Shown here in pieces: positions 25,543 through 36,218 of a stretch of 55,448 nt of DNA (position 1 is the stretch's first letter; each line of letters begins with the position of its first letter). The position numbers were made by a program, and so were the translations under genes. The stretch comes from Maricaulis sp. (GTDB taxonomy: Bacteria > Pseudomonadota > Alphaproteobacteria > Caulobacterales > Maricaulaceae). The DNA lies in contig NZ_JASBRW010000013.1 in the NCBI RefSeq assembly GCF_030149235.1, positions 1 to 55,448 on the forward strand, in the 5' to 3' direction. Below the pieces are notes generated by a model, which was given only the letters and a program-made list of their open reading frames with translations, was not told where the DNA came from and made no database searches.

Positions 25543-25566
25543 GCTGGGGCTGGGGCTGGGGCTGGG
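25543..25566. repeat. Tandem hexamer repeat (GCTGGG x4)
   Basis: Four exact copies of GCTGGG stand 13 bases upstream of the lipoprotein start, with AAGGATG between as its ribosome binding region. Short tandem repeats in a leader can change copy number and so alter spacing of promoter elements, but no effect is shown here. Confidence 0.85.
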
Positions 25567-25577
25567 ACGTGGCCGGA

Positions 25578-26006
25578 TTAGCGATAGCCGGTCATGATCG
25601 AATAAAAGCACCAGGACTCGCTGCAATCCTCGACATAAACGCGGACCGTGTAGGTCCCGGCGCGGTTGAAATAGAGATTGGCCGACCGGTTGCCGCCGTC
25701 CGTATACCGGCTGGACGGGCGCCCGTCTTCAAGCCTGGACAAGCGGATCCGGCGCGTGTCGGTATCGCTGCCGACGCCGATATAGCCTGGCTCGGTGAGT
25801 TGAAAGGTGTGGTCGCGATACTGATCGTTGCGCAGGGACTGGATTTCATAACTCCAGGTCCGGCTGACCCCGACTGAACTGAACTCGTACTCCAGCGAAT
25901 CCAGTGACTGCTCGATATAGGGAATCTGCCCGATCCCCTGGGCCATGGCCGGAGAAGACAGGGCCAGCAGCGCCAGCCCGACGGCACTGGAGATGACACG
26001 CAGCAT
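25578..26006 (-). CDS. Hypothetical exported protein
   Basis: 142 residues with a signal peptide (SSAVGLALLALSSPAMA, cleaved before QGIG). The mature part is beta-rich with many Tyr, Arg and Ser (TFQLTEPGYIGVGSDTDTRRI, NLYFNRAGTYTVRVYVEDC) and resembles a small pre-peptidase-C-like or jelly-roll domain; this is an impression only. Two Cys near the end (DCSESWCFYS) may form a disulfide. GGAAGGGG lies seven bases upstream of the ATG. It stands 48 bases upstream of the lipoprotein gene and may be co-transcribed with it. Confidence 0.75.
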   Translation of the reverse strand: MLRVISSAVGLALLALSSPAMAQGIGQIPYIEQSLDSLEYEFSSVGVSRTWSYEIQSLRNDQYRDHTFQLTEPGYIGVGSDTDTRRIRLSRLEDGRPSSRYTDGGNRSANLYFNRAGTYTVRVYVEDCSESWCFYSIMTGYR

Positions 26007-26075
26007 GTTGAACCCCTTCCGCTATTGCCGAAGAGTTTATAGCGCAGGTTTTTGTGTCTGTCTCGCTGGGACGGG

Positions 26076-28219
<2,144 letters not shown>

Positions 28220-28220
<1 letters not shown>

Positions 28221-29650
28221 TATTCCGCTCCCTCGAACTGTTCGGCCAGGAAAACCGGTTTCAACGCCGTTTCCGGCTCTTCGATCAACGGCCAGGGTCC
28301 GGTCGTCTCAACCGCGCGAGGATCCGGGTCCGGGTATTTCGTGACGCCGAGAATGATCTCCTCGCCCTCGGCAATGCGTTTCAGTTTGGCCTCGCGAGCC
28401 TTGGCGATCTCGCCCTGCAGCCAGCCCTCGGCAAAGGCGGCTGCCAGACCGCCGCGACGTTCGATCTCCTGGAACAGGGCCCAGGCCGATTGCGCCAGGT
28501 TTTCCGCCAGCGTTTCGTGCAGATAGCTGCCGGCGGCCGGATCAGTGACCTTGCCGATATGGCTTTCCTCGGCCAGCAGGATGTGAAGATTGCGCGCCAC
28601 CCGGCGGGCAAAACCTGAGGGGCGGCCGATCGCATCGGTGAGCGGGCGGATGGTGATCGCATCGGCACCGCCGGACGCTGCGGCGAAGCCGGCGCAGGCA
28701 TTGCGGATCAGATTGGTCCAGGGATCCTTCGCTGAAAGCATACGACAGGCGCTAACCGCGTGGATATTGGCCCGGATGGCATCCCCGTCAGCACCGAAAC
28801 TGGACACAATGCGCGCGAAAATGCGACGCGCGGCGCGCAGTTTGGCGATCGTCAGATGGATGTCCGCATCGGCGCTGAGGCGCAGTTCGATGGCCTGCGC
28901 CGCCGTGTTCGCGTCCAGCCCGCTATCGCCCATCAGCCTCATATAGGCAGCCACGGAGGCCGCCATGGTGGCCAGTTCCTGAGCTTCACTGGCCCCGGCT
29001 TCAAAAGCAAGAGCGCCGTCAGCGCGGAATATCGTCAATTGCGGAAAAGCCGCCTGGGCCAGATCGACCAAGCCCTTGGCCTTGTTGAAACATTCCGGAT
29101 CCAGCGCGCCGCCCTGGCGCGCCGCACGTCCGATCGGATTGAGGCCGAGCCCGCCCCTGAGACCTTCACCATCAATCCGCCGCCGGGCATAGAGCGCCAG
29201 CAGGGTATGGGCATGCGTGCCCTGGCCGAGAACCGTGTCGAGGTGAACCGGCGCAATGGACAGGTCCACGCCTTTCAGGGCCGCGTCCATATCATCGATA
29301 TCAATGGCGTTCAGGCCGGTTTGACCATTCGGATCGAGCTTCAGTTCGAGCTCGGAAACACCGCCCATGAGATCGGCCAGCGCCGCAGCATTGGCGTCTT
29401 CGGCCGTCGCTTCCACCAGCGTCTGGCGCATGCCCCAGGGCAGGAAGACGTCTTTCTCCCGCGCATCGACGGCGCCACTTCCCTGCGGGCGGGTGAACAT
29501 CGTGCCACCGCGGGAGATCCCGTCGGCCGTTGTCCGGCCCAGCGTGCTGTTGAAATCGGCGCCGCGCAGGGCCTTTTCCGCCAGGGCGCGCCAATCCGCG
29601 TCTGCTTTGGCCGGAAATCCGGCAGCCAGGGTGTGGAGCGTTTCACTCAT
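28220..29650 (-). CDS. mutA: Methylmalonyl-CoA mutase small (beta) subunit
   Basis: 476 residues, matching the catalytic-barrel fold of the partner ([48 protein letters not shown]) but without a C-terminal cobalamin-binding domain; it ends soon after [15 protein letters not shown]. Small subunits of other bacteria are usually around 620 residues and keep a degenerate B12 domain, so this form is a shortened one. It is non-catalytic and pairs with MutB. It is the first gene of the two-gene operon, diverging from the DUF2793 gene. Confidence 0.93.
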
Positions 29651-29810
29651 GCTCGGGAATCTCCCCTTGGGGCTTTGGCCTGTTTGGGCGGAAGAAATCG
29701 GTCCGCTGCCGCGGCGTCAAGGCCGGGCTCTGCGCATGGATAGCGTGTGTGCTTATCCACGTCTGCCCAAAACCGCTCATGCTGGCCGCAAGACGGTAGG
29801 GAGACATGCG

Positions 29811-30533
29811 ATGAGCGAGACAACGTCACAACTCGATCTGCCCCTGGTCATGCCCGACCAGGCGCAAAAACACGTCACGGTGAATGAAGCCCTGCTACGC
29901 CTCGATGCGCTCGTTCAGCTCAGCGTGGAAAGCCGCACGCTCACCAGCCAGCCCGCAGCGCCTCAACAGGGCGGGCGCTGGATCATCCCGGATACTGCCA
30001 GCGGTGCGGAGTGGATGTATTTCACGGCTGGCGATGTCGCGATCTTCCGTGACGGCTATTGGTCGAACGCCACGCCGCGGGACGGGTGGAGGGCCCATGT
30101 TCGCGATGAAGCGGTCGATTGCATCTTTCAGGGCGGAGGCTGGCAGACCGGCTTGCCGGATCAGGTGCTCGCCGCAGATGCCGGAGGCGCACAGACCCGG
30201 GCCATCATTGTCGCTGAAACCTTGACGTCATTGGCTGGGGCCAGTGTGACCTCCAGCGTATCCATCCCGGACCGCGCTGTGCTGCTGGGGGTTTCGGTGC
30301 GAACGAAATCGGCCATCAGCGGGGCGACGAGTTTTGATTGTGGTGTCGCCGGGGAGCGGTCAAAATTCGGGGGTTCGCTGGGGACTGCGCCCGGCGCCGC
30401 CAATATCGGCGTGATCGGACCGCAGGCCTTTTATGACGAAACGCCGATCGTGCTCAGCGCCAATGGCGGTGATTTCGCTGGAGGCAGCGTGGCCATTGCC
30501 ATCCATGCGCTCCTGCCGCTCGCGCCGGACTAG
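29811..30533 (+). CDS. DUF2793 domain protein (phage/GTA tail or spike type)
   Basis: 240 residues. The N-terminus (LDLPLVMPDQAQKHVTVNEALLRLDALVQLSVESR) followed by PQQGGRWIIPDTASGAEWMYF is the DUF2793 signature. These domains are found in phage tail-fibre or head-spike proteins and in gene transfer agent clusters of alphaproteobacteria. The C-terminal half is Gly/Ala/Thr-rich beta structure, as expected for a fibre. There are no other phage structural genes around it. ATG 29811 has GGGAG upstream. It overlaps the convergent pip stop by four bases. A role in GTA particles is inferred. Confidence 0.75.
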   Translation: MSETTSQLDLPLVMPDQAQKHVTVNEALLRLDALVQLSVESRTLTSQPAAPQQGGRWIIPDTASGAEWMYFTAGDVAIFRDGYWSNATPRDGWRAHVRDEAVDCIFQGGGWQTGLPDQVLAADAGGAQTRAIIVAETLTSLAGASVTSSVSIPDRAVLLGVSVRTKSAISGATSFDCGVAGERSKFGGSLGTAPGAANIGVIGPQAFYDETPIVLSANGGDFAGGSVAIAIHALLPLAPD

Positions 30534-31555
30534 CGCAGGCGTGTATCGAGCCGCTGCATCATGGCATTGAGCTCGATCTGGCTGGCATCGGTCATGCCAT
30601 GGCCATTGACCCCGATAAGCTGGAAATCTGCATGCGGACAGGCCTCGGCCAGGCGGAAGGCTGAGCGGGGCGGGCAGACCATGTCGAACCGGCTGTGCAG
30701 GATGGCCATGGGAATGCCGGCAAGCGTGCCGGCATCGCGTATCAGCTGGTCCGGTTCGAGGAAGCAGTTGTTCCTGAAATAGTGCGCTTCGATCAGTGAA
30801 TGCGCGGCGACATATTGCCAACCGCGCGCCGCGAAGGCTTCGCGAGCAGCCTGCGGTGTCACCTCAAGATACGACAAGCGTTCTTCGTATTCCGTCCAGC
30901 GATAGAGGGTGGATTGCCGCAAGGTCTCGATCGGCACGCCGGGGTCGGGCAGCTGGCGCAGTATCGGGTAACCCTCGGCCTGTTCCTCGCGCATCGCGTC
31001 GAAACACCACTCAAGCACGTCTCCGGCGGACCGTTTCGCGGCTTTGGGCATCGGACCTGAGAAGTCAGCCCAGGCATCCGGATAGAAGAGCGGCGCGCCA
31101 GCGCTGTCGTGCCACCAGTCCAGCTCTTCATCGGTGCCGAGAAAAACCGCTTCAACGACGAGGCCGAGTACCGAGCCGGGATGCGTCTGGGCATAAGCGA
31201 GTGCGAGGGTGGACCCCCAGGACGGGCCAAATGCAATCCACTGCTCGATGTCGAGGGCGCTGCGTAATGCCTCAATGTCTGCAATGAGGGCCTCGGTGGT
31301 GTTGCCCTCCAGCTGGAGATGCGGGGTCGAACGCCCCGCACCGCGTTGGTCCATCAAGGTGATGCTGTAGCGATCCGGGTCGAAGAGCTGACGGTATTTC
31401 GGCGAACACCCCGAGCCGGGACCACCATGAAGGATGATCAGTGGCGTGCCGTGCGGATTGCCGACTTGCTCCCAGTATAATTCATGTCCATCGCCAACCG
31501 GCAGGCGACCGGAACGGTGCGGCTCGACGGGCGGAAAAAAGGGCGTGCTCATCAC
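30530..31555 (-). CDS. pip: Proline iminopeptidase
   Basis: 341 residues of the S33 alpha/beta hydrolase family, removing N-terminal proline from peptides in the cytoplasm. The oxyanion region HGGPGSGCSPKYRQLFDP, the DQRGAGRS loop, the nucleophile Ser in FGPSWGSTLAL, Asp in HSRFDMVCPP and His in NGHGM are all present. The helical cap is intact (VLEWCFDAMREEQ, TEYEERLSYL). The family usually has GGSWGS; here GPSWGS. ATG codons at 31555 and 31552 are both possible. Confidence 0.93.
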   Translation of the reverse strand: MMSTPFFPPVEPHRSGRLPVGDGHELYWEQVGNPHGTPLIILHGGPGSGCSPKYRQLFDPDRYSITLMDQRGAGRSTPHLQLEGNTTEALIADIEALRSALDIEQWIAFGPSWGSTLALAYAQTHPGSVLGLVVEAVFLGTDEELDWWHDSAGAPLFYPDAWADFSGPMPKAAKRSAGDVLEWCFDAMREEQAEGYPILRQLPDPGVPIETLRQSTLYRWTEYEERLSYLEVTPQAAREAFAARGWQYVAAHSLIEAHYFRNNCFLEPDQLIRDAGTLAGIPMAILHSRFDMVCPPRSAFRLAEACPHADFQLIGVNGHGMTDASQIELNAMMQRLDTRLR

Positions 31556-31610
31556 GGGGTCCAGATTCGCTAGATGTCAGCCTAGAGCCCGGCTGAGCCG
31601 TGGACAAATA

Positions 31611-32048
31611 TCAATCCAGCGCGATGGCCCGGCTGGCACGATCCAGGCTGGAATAGGGACGGTCAGGACGATCGCTGACCGCGGGCGTTGTGCCTCCGCC
31701 GTAGCGGGCCTGGCTGGTCCATCGACAATCATCAGCCCCAGGGGCCAGATTCGCCGTGACCTCGTGCACCAGCACGCCAGGGCCGTCAGCGATCGGGCTG
31801 TAAACCGGTGTCACCGAAAGGCTGCTCATCCCGGCCTCGGCCTGGGCTTTGGCGTCGTCGAGTTCGAGGGGGCAACGAACGAGGACATCATAATCCTCGG
31901 TCAGATTGATAATGGTGTAGACCATCTCCGCCGGCATGGCGGCTTCGCTTTCGGTGCGCGGCAGATAAGGCGCGGCCTGTACAGCCGCAACCGCCAGTCC
32001 ACTCGCCACGACAAGCGCACCCAGCGCGCGAGCGCCATCTCCAGCCAT
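31611..32048 (-). CDS. Hypothetical exported protein
   Basis: 145 residues with an N-terminal hydrophobic segment (ALGALVVASGLAVAAVQAA), either a signal peptide or a membrane anchor. The rest contains VYTIINLTEDYDVLVRCPLELDDAKAQAEAGM, a possible alpha/beta fold, and two Cys (VRCPLE and DDCRW) that could bond. No family is recognised. It lies 55 bases upstream of pip on the same strand. Confidence 0.65.
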   Translation of the reverse strand: MAGDGARALGALVVASGLAVAAVQAAPYLPRTESEAAMPAEMVYTIINLTEDYDVLVRCPLELDDAKAQAEAGMSSLSVTPVYSPIADGPGVLVHEVTANLAPGADDCRWTSQARYGGGTTPAVSDRPDRPYSSLDRASRAIALD

Positions 32049-32180
32049 GATGAAAATCCCCCCGGATCCCTGATCATCTCAGATTAGAGAAGCGGAGCTT
32101 TCGCGTCCAGCGCGCGGAGACGCAGGAAGACAAAGGCAAGACTGCTCAACTTAGCGAGGATACAGTAAAACTGGGAGAAA

Positions 32181-32255
32181 TGGTGCCGCGAGAGAGAATT
32201 GAACTCTCGGCCTCACCCTTACCAAGGGTGCGCTCTACCACTGAGCTACCGCGGC
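32181..32255 (-). tRNA. tRNA-Thr (anticodon GGT)
   Basis: Minus-strand cloverleaf of 75 nt: acceptor GCCGCGG with TCGCGGC, D arm GCTC/GAGC, anticodon arm CACCC-TTGGTAA-GGGTG (GGT, reading ACC and ACT), T arm GAGAG-TTCAATT-CTCTC, and encoded CCA. All Thr codons in the thr leader peptide are ACC, the codon this tRNA reads. Confidence 0.96.
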
Positions 32256-32347
32256 GCCGGTTCGCGCGTGCGCGAAACAGGACCGGGCGTATAACCCAAG
32301 CTCGCGGCGCCGCCAAGAGCGTCTTGACGTGAAGAGCAGCGTTCGAC

Positions 32348-32548
32348 ATGACCAATTACATGAGTAATGCATCTGACACGCCCCCGGCAGGCCGCCGCAA
32401 GCCTGCAAAACAAGCGCCTTTGACCAAGGAAGAGCGTCTGGCGGAAGCCCTGCGCGCCAATCTGCGCCGCCGCAAGGCCCCGCGGCGTGACGAAAATGCG
32501 GCTGATGCTGCGGATGATGGCTCGGAAAATTCCCCAGAGCGGTCATAA
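32348..32548 (+). CDS. Small conserved basic protein upstream of murA
   Basis: 66 residues, very basic and helical in the middle (KQAPLTKEERLAEALRANLRRRKAPRR) with an acidic Ser-rich end. Small proteins of this kind are common just before murA in Caulobacterales-type genomes; the role is unknown. The start may be ATG 32360 instead. It ends 54 bases before murA. Confidence 0.6.
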   Translation: MTNYMSNASDTPPAGRRKPAKQAPLTKEERLAEALRANLRRRKAPRRDENAADAADDGSENSPERS

Positions 32549-32602
32549 TCCCGCCCGCATCGCGCCGCCTCATGCGGGCCGCATCTGGATTGGGGAGTTT
32601 TC

Positions 32603-33868
32603 ATGGATCGGATCGTCATCGAGGGCGGGGCAAGCCTGAACGGTGAAATCGGCATTAGCGGTGCCAAGAATTCAGCATTGAAGCTCATGGCGGCCGCCCT
32701 GCTGACCGATGAACCGGTCACGCTAACCTCCATGCCCCGCCTGGCCGATAGCCGCTTCATGGGCCATCTCCTGGCGCGTCTGGGCGTCAAGGTGGAAGAG
32801 GGGCCGGGCTCGCAGATGCAATTGCATGCGGGCACCATCACCGACACCTACGCACCCTACGATCTGGTGCGCAAAATGCGCGCGACCTTCAACGTACTCG
32901 GCCCGCTCGTCGCCCGCGAAGGCCGAGCCAAAGTGTCCTTGCCGGGTGGTTGTGCCATTGGCGCGCGACCCGTCGACCTGCACCTCAAGGCGCTTGAAGC
33001 GCTGGGGGCGCAGATTGAGTTGTCCGAAGGCTATGTCGAGGCGACGGCGCCCAAGGGTGGGCTGGTCGGCGGTGAGATCGAACTGCCTTTCGCCTCAGTC
33101 GGAGCGACCGAGCACGCCATGCTGGCCGCGTCCCTAGCCAAGGGCGAGACGGTCATCGACAACGCCGCACGCGAACCGGAAATCGCCGACCTGGCCGATT
33201 GCCTGACGGCCATGGGCGCGCTCGTCGAGGGGGCTGGCACCAGCACCATTCGTGTCCAGGGGCGGGATCGTCTCAAGGGCGTCACCCATCCTGTCGTCGC
33301 CGACCGGATTGAGACCGCCACCTACGCGCTAGCTGTAGCTGCTGCGGGTGGCGATGTCCTGCTCAAGGGTGCGCGCTGGGAGCATAACAAGGTGCTGTGG
33401 CGGGCGATGAATGATGCCGGCGCGACCGCCGAGGCCGTCGAAGGCGGCGTGCGCGTGGCGCGCAATGGCTCCACCATCAAGGGCGTTGATATCGAAACCC
33501 AGCCCTATCCGGGCTTCCCGACCGATGCGCAGGCGCAATTCATGGCCTTCATGGCGACCGCCGAGGGCACGTCAGTGGTGCGCGAAACGATTTTCGAGAA
33601 CCGTTTCATGCACGCTCCGGAGCTGGCGCGCCTTGGTGCTGATATCTCGGTGCACGGGAATGAAGCCATTGTCCGCGGTGTCGACAAGCTGGTTGGCGCC
33701 CCGGTGATGGCCACCGATCTGCGCGCATCCGTCAGTCTGGTTATCGCAGGGCTTGCGGCGGAAGGGGAAACCGTGGTCAACCGGGTCTATCATCTCGACC
33801 GGGGATTCGAACGGCTGGAAGAAAAGCTCACCAAGTGCGGGGCCAAGATCCAGCGTCTCTCCGACTAG
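32603..33868 (+). CDS. murA: UDP-N-acetylglucosamine 1-carboxyvinyltransferase
   Basis: 421 residues. It transfers enolpyruvate from PEP to UDP-GlcNAc, the first committed step of peptidoglycan synthesis. The two-domain inside-out barrel pattern is intact, with K22-N23 in [10 protein letters not shown] and the catalytic C117 in [12 protein letters not shown]117 is the usual target of fosfomycin. Length is normal. It heads the cluster through yacG. GGGGAG lies eight bases before the ATG. Confidence 0.97.
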   Translation: MDRIVIEGGASLNGEIGISGAKNSALKLMAAALLTDEPVTLTSMPRLADSRFMGHLLARLGVKVEEGPGSQMQLHAGTITDTYAPYDLVRKMRATFNVLGPLVAREGRAKVSLPGGCAIGARPVDLHLKALEALGAQIELSEGYVEATAPKGGLVGGEIELPFASVGATEHAMLAASLAKGETVIDNAAREPEIADLADCLTAMGALVEGAGTSTIRVQGRDRLKGVTHPVVADRIETATYALAVAAAGGDVLLKGARWEHNKVLWRAMNDAGATAEAVEGGVRVARNGSTIKGVDIETQPYPGFPTDAQAQFMAFMATAEGTSVVRETIFENRFMHAPELARLGADISVHGNEAIVRGVDKLVGAPVMATDLRASVSLVIAGLAAEGETVVNRVYHLDRGFERLEEKLTKCGAKIQRLSD

Positions 33869-33893
33869 CGGACCACGCAGAAAGGGCCAGATC

Positions 33894-34346
33894 TTGCCTA
33901 CACCGTTTCAGCCGCTGCGCCTGAGCGCGGTCGACCCGGCCGATCTGGAACCCATCAGCGCGGCCCTGCAGGACGCCATCGCGCAGCTGGGCGATTTCGA
34001 GTTTTCCCGCCGCAAGGGCGAGTTCACCCTGGCGCTGAACCGCTATCGCTGGGAAGCGGGCGGGCGCAAACAGCGCGTGCGCACCGGGCTGCAATTCGCC
34101 CAGGTCGGTGAGGCACGGTCTCAGAACATCCGCCAGGGCGCTGACGATGCGGTGGTGAGCCTGCTCTCCATCACTTTCGAGACGGCCGAGGCGCCGTCCG
34201 GCGAGATCGTGATGATTTTCTCCGGCGGCGGCGAGTTGCGCTTGCGCGTCGAGTGTATCGATGCCGTTATGGTCGATATCAGTGAGCCTTGGCCGGCCGC
34301 CAGCCAGCCGACGCACGAGATTGACCAAGAGACGGGCAAGGCATGA
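33894..34346 (+). CDS. DUF2948 family protein
   Basis: 150 residues from a TTG with AAAGGG upstream. The sequence PLRLSAVDPADLEPISAALQ, then FEFSRRKGEFTLALNRYRWE and ELRLRVECIDAVMVDISEPW, is the alphaproteobacterial DUF2948 family that almost always follows murA. The function is unknown. It overlaps the UPF0262 gene by ATGA (34343-34346). In many relatives hisD lies between these two; it is absent here. Confidence 0.85.
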   Translation: MPTPFQPLRLSAVDPADLEPISAALQDAIAQLGDFEFSRRKGEFTLALNRYRWEAGGRKQRVRTGLQFAQVGEARSQNIRQGADDAVVSLLSITFETAEAPSGEIVMIFSGGGELRLRVECIDAVMVDISEPWPAASQPTHEIDQETGKA

Positions 34347-34822
34347 GCGAGACCCACCGAATTGTCCGTATCGACCTTGATGCGCCGAGCATGGGGCCGG
34401 GCGATGTCAATGCCGATCACGAACGCCGGGTGGCGATTGCTGACCTCCTGGAGGGCAATAGTTTCAAGCCGAGCGCAGAGGGCGAGGGGCCGTTTGCCCT
34501 GCGCCTGGCGATCGAGGACGACCGCCTGGTCTTTGATGTCCGCCAGGAAGACGACAGCCCGGTGCACGCCTTTGTCTTCGCGCTGGGGCCGCTTCGCCGC
34601 ATCATCAAGGACTATTTCCTGATCTGCGAAAGCTATTACGAGGCGGTACGGGATGCGCCGCTGGCCCAGATCGAGGCCATCGATATGGGGCGGCGCGGCG
34701 TCCACAATGAAGGTTCCAGCCTGTTGCGCGACCGGCTTTCGGGCAAAATCGAGGTCGATTTCGATACTTCGCGGCGGCTGTTCACCCTGATTTGCGCCCT
34801 GCACCGGCGGGCCGCGACGTGA
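34343..34822 (+). CDS. UPF0262 family protein
   Basis: 159 residues. The motifs RIVRIDLDAPSMGPGDVNAD, DHERRVAIADLLEGNSF and RLIKDY-like RRIIKDYFLICESYYEA identify the UPF0262 family, which is restricted to alphaproteobacteria and has no known activity. It is coupled at both ends: ATGA with DUF2948 and GTGA with the phosphatase gene. Confidence 0.9.
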   Translation: MSETHRIVRIDLDAPSMGPGDVNADHERRVAIADLLEGNSFKPSAEGEGPFALRLAIEDDRLVFDVRQEDDSPVHAFVFALGPLRRIIKDYFLICESYYEAVRDAPLAQIEAIDMGRRGVHNEGSSLLRDRLSGKIEVDFDTSRRLFTLICALHRRAAT

Positions 34823-35241
34823 GTGCGCCCTCCGTCCTGTTTGTTTGCGGCCGCAATGCCATCCGTTCGCCGATGGGTGAGGGGCTGTGGCGCCTGGCCT
34901 ATGGGGAGACAGCCCACGCCCGGTCCTGCGGTGTTATTCCGGCGGCCTTCGTCGATGGCTTCACCGTGGCCGTTATGCAGGAGGTTGGCATCGATCTGGA
35001 GGACTTCTCGCCCATCGCCCTGCGCGGCGTCGGCGATCCGCCGGCCGATGTGGTGATCTCGCTGTCGACCGCTGCAGACCGGACCGCGCGTGAGTATGCT
35101 CAGGAAACCGGGGCTCTCTTCCAGGCCTGGCCGATCCCCGATCCGAGCGAGACGCCGGGCACGCGCGAGGACCGGCTCAACGCCTATCGGGAAACCCGTG
35201 AGGCGATCAAATCGCGCATTGCCAGCTGGAATATGGGCTAA
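34819..35241 (+). CDS. Low-molecular-weight protein-tyrosine phosphatase-like protein
   Basis: 140 residues. The P-loop LFVCGRNAIRSPMGEG gives the C-x5-R-S motif (C10, R16), and the general acid Asp lies in IPDPSETPG. This is the LMW-PTP/arsenate reductase fold. The gene occupies the place between UPF0262 and infA held by such phosphatases in many alphaproteobacteria. The GTG start overlaps the UPF0262 stop. The substrate is unknown; no arsenic genes are nearby. Confidence 0.88.
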   Translation: MSAPSVLFVCGRNAIRSPMGEGLWRLAYGETAHARSCGVIPAAFVDGFTVAVMQEVGIDLEDFSPIALRGVGDPPADVVISLSTAADRTAREYAQETGALFQAWPIPDPSETPGTREDRLNAYRETREAIKSRIASWNMG

Positions 35242-35257
35242 TCACACCCATCAACCC

Positions 35258-35287
35258 TCGACTTTATGGGGGTGAGAGGACTATATA
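35258..35287 (+). promoter_or_regulatory. Probable infA promoter
   Basis: TCGACT (35258-35263) and TATATA (35282-35287) are 18 bases apart, with transcription start expected near 35294 and infA at 35349. This is the only gap over 100 bases in the cluster, which supports a promoter here. Confidence 0.5.
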
Positions 35288-35348
35288 CGCCGCGCCGAGC
35301 GGCTCAGGCCGACTCGCAATCCTGTTTTGCATATGAAAGTGGAGCCGC

Positions 35349-35567
35349 ATGGCGAAAGAAGAGTTATTGGAGTTTCCCGGCGAGGTGACGGAATTGCTTC
35401 CGAACGCAACCTTCCGGGTGAAGCTTGAAAACGACCACGAAATCATTGCCCACACTGCGGGCAAGATGCGCAAGAACCGCATCCGCGTTCTCGCGGGTGA
35501 CAAGGTCCTCGTGGAAATGACGCCCTATGATCTGACCAAGGGCCGGATCACTTATCGCTTCAAGTAA
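35349..35567 (+). CDS. infA: Translation initiation factor IF-1
   Basis: 72 residues, a single S1/OB-fold domain ([40 protein letters not shown] and GRITYRFK). IF-1 binds the 30S A site during initiation. It is full length. Confidence 0.98.
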   Translation: MAKEELLEFPGEVTELLPNATFRVKLENDHEIIAHTAGKMRKNRIRVLAGDKVLVEMTPYDLTKGRITYRFK

Positions 35568-35606
35568 GACGAGCCCGGGCGTGATTGCGCGATGTTGGAG
35601 GCCCTG

Positions 35607-36218
35607 ATGGCCCATCCCCGCCCACGCCTGGTTCTGGCCAGCGCCTCACCGCGCCGCCGCGATCTTCTGACCGGCGCCGGACTGGCGCCCGACGCGATCG
35701 AACCTACCCATATCGATGAGAGCGAAATCCCTGGCGAATTGCCGGGGCCGCTCGCCTTGCGTCTGGCGCAGGAAAAGGCCGTCGCCCACCCTGGTGGCGA
35801 TGATGCCTATGTGCTCGCTGCCGATACGGTGGTGGGCGTCGGCCGTCGCATCCTGCCCAAGACCGAAGAGCGGGGTGAAGCCGAGCGCTGCCTGCGCCTG
35901 ATGTCGGGGCGGTCGCACCGGGTTCATACCGGTGTCGCCCTGAAGGCGCCGGACGGGCAGCTGACCTCGCGCCTGGTGGAAACCCGGGTCAAGTTCAAGC
36001 CCCTCAGCGAGGCCGAACTGGCCGGCTATCTCGACAGTATGGAATGGCAGGGCAAGGCCGGTGGCTATGCCATCCAGGGCCGGGCCGGCTGTTTCATTGT
36101 CAATCTGATCGGGTCCTATACCGGCGTCGTCGGACTGCCGCTGTATGAAACCATCAACCTGCTCAAGGGCGCCGGCTATCCGGTGCTTGAGGCCCAAGCC
36201 CTAGCGGACAGCGAATGA
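35607..36218 (+). CDS. maf: Maf family nucleotide pyrophosphatase
   Basis: 203 residues. The N-terminal SASPRRRDLL and the DTVV segment (VLAADTVVGVG) are the conserved Maf motifs; with LMSGRSHRVHTGV and WQGKAGGYAIQG they identify the family. Maf enzymes hydrolyse non-canonical nucleoside triphosphates and act in septum control. ATG 35607 has GGAGG five bases upstream and is preferred to 35592. It overlaps the RNase G-like gene by four bases. Confidence 0.93.
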   Translation: MAHPRPRLVLASASPRRRDLLTGAGLAPDAIEPTHIDESEIPGELPGPLALRLAQEKAVAHPGGDDAYVLAADTVVGVGRRILPKTEERGEAERCLRLMSGRSHRVHTGVALKAPDGQLTSRLVETRVKFKPLSEAELAGYLDSMEWQGKAGGYAIQGRAGCFIVNLIGSYTGVVGLPLYETINLLKGAGYPVLEAQALADSE

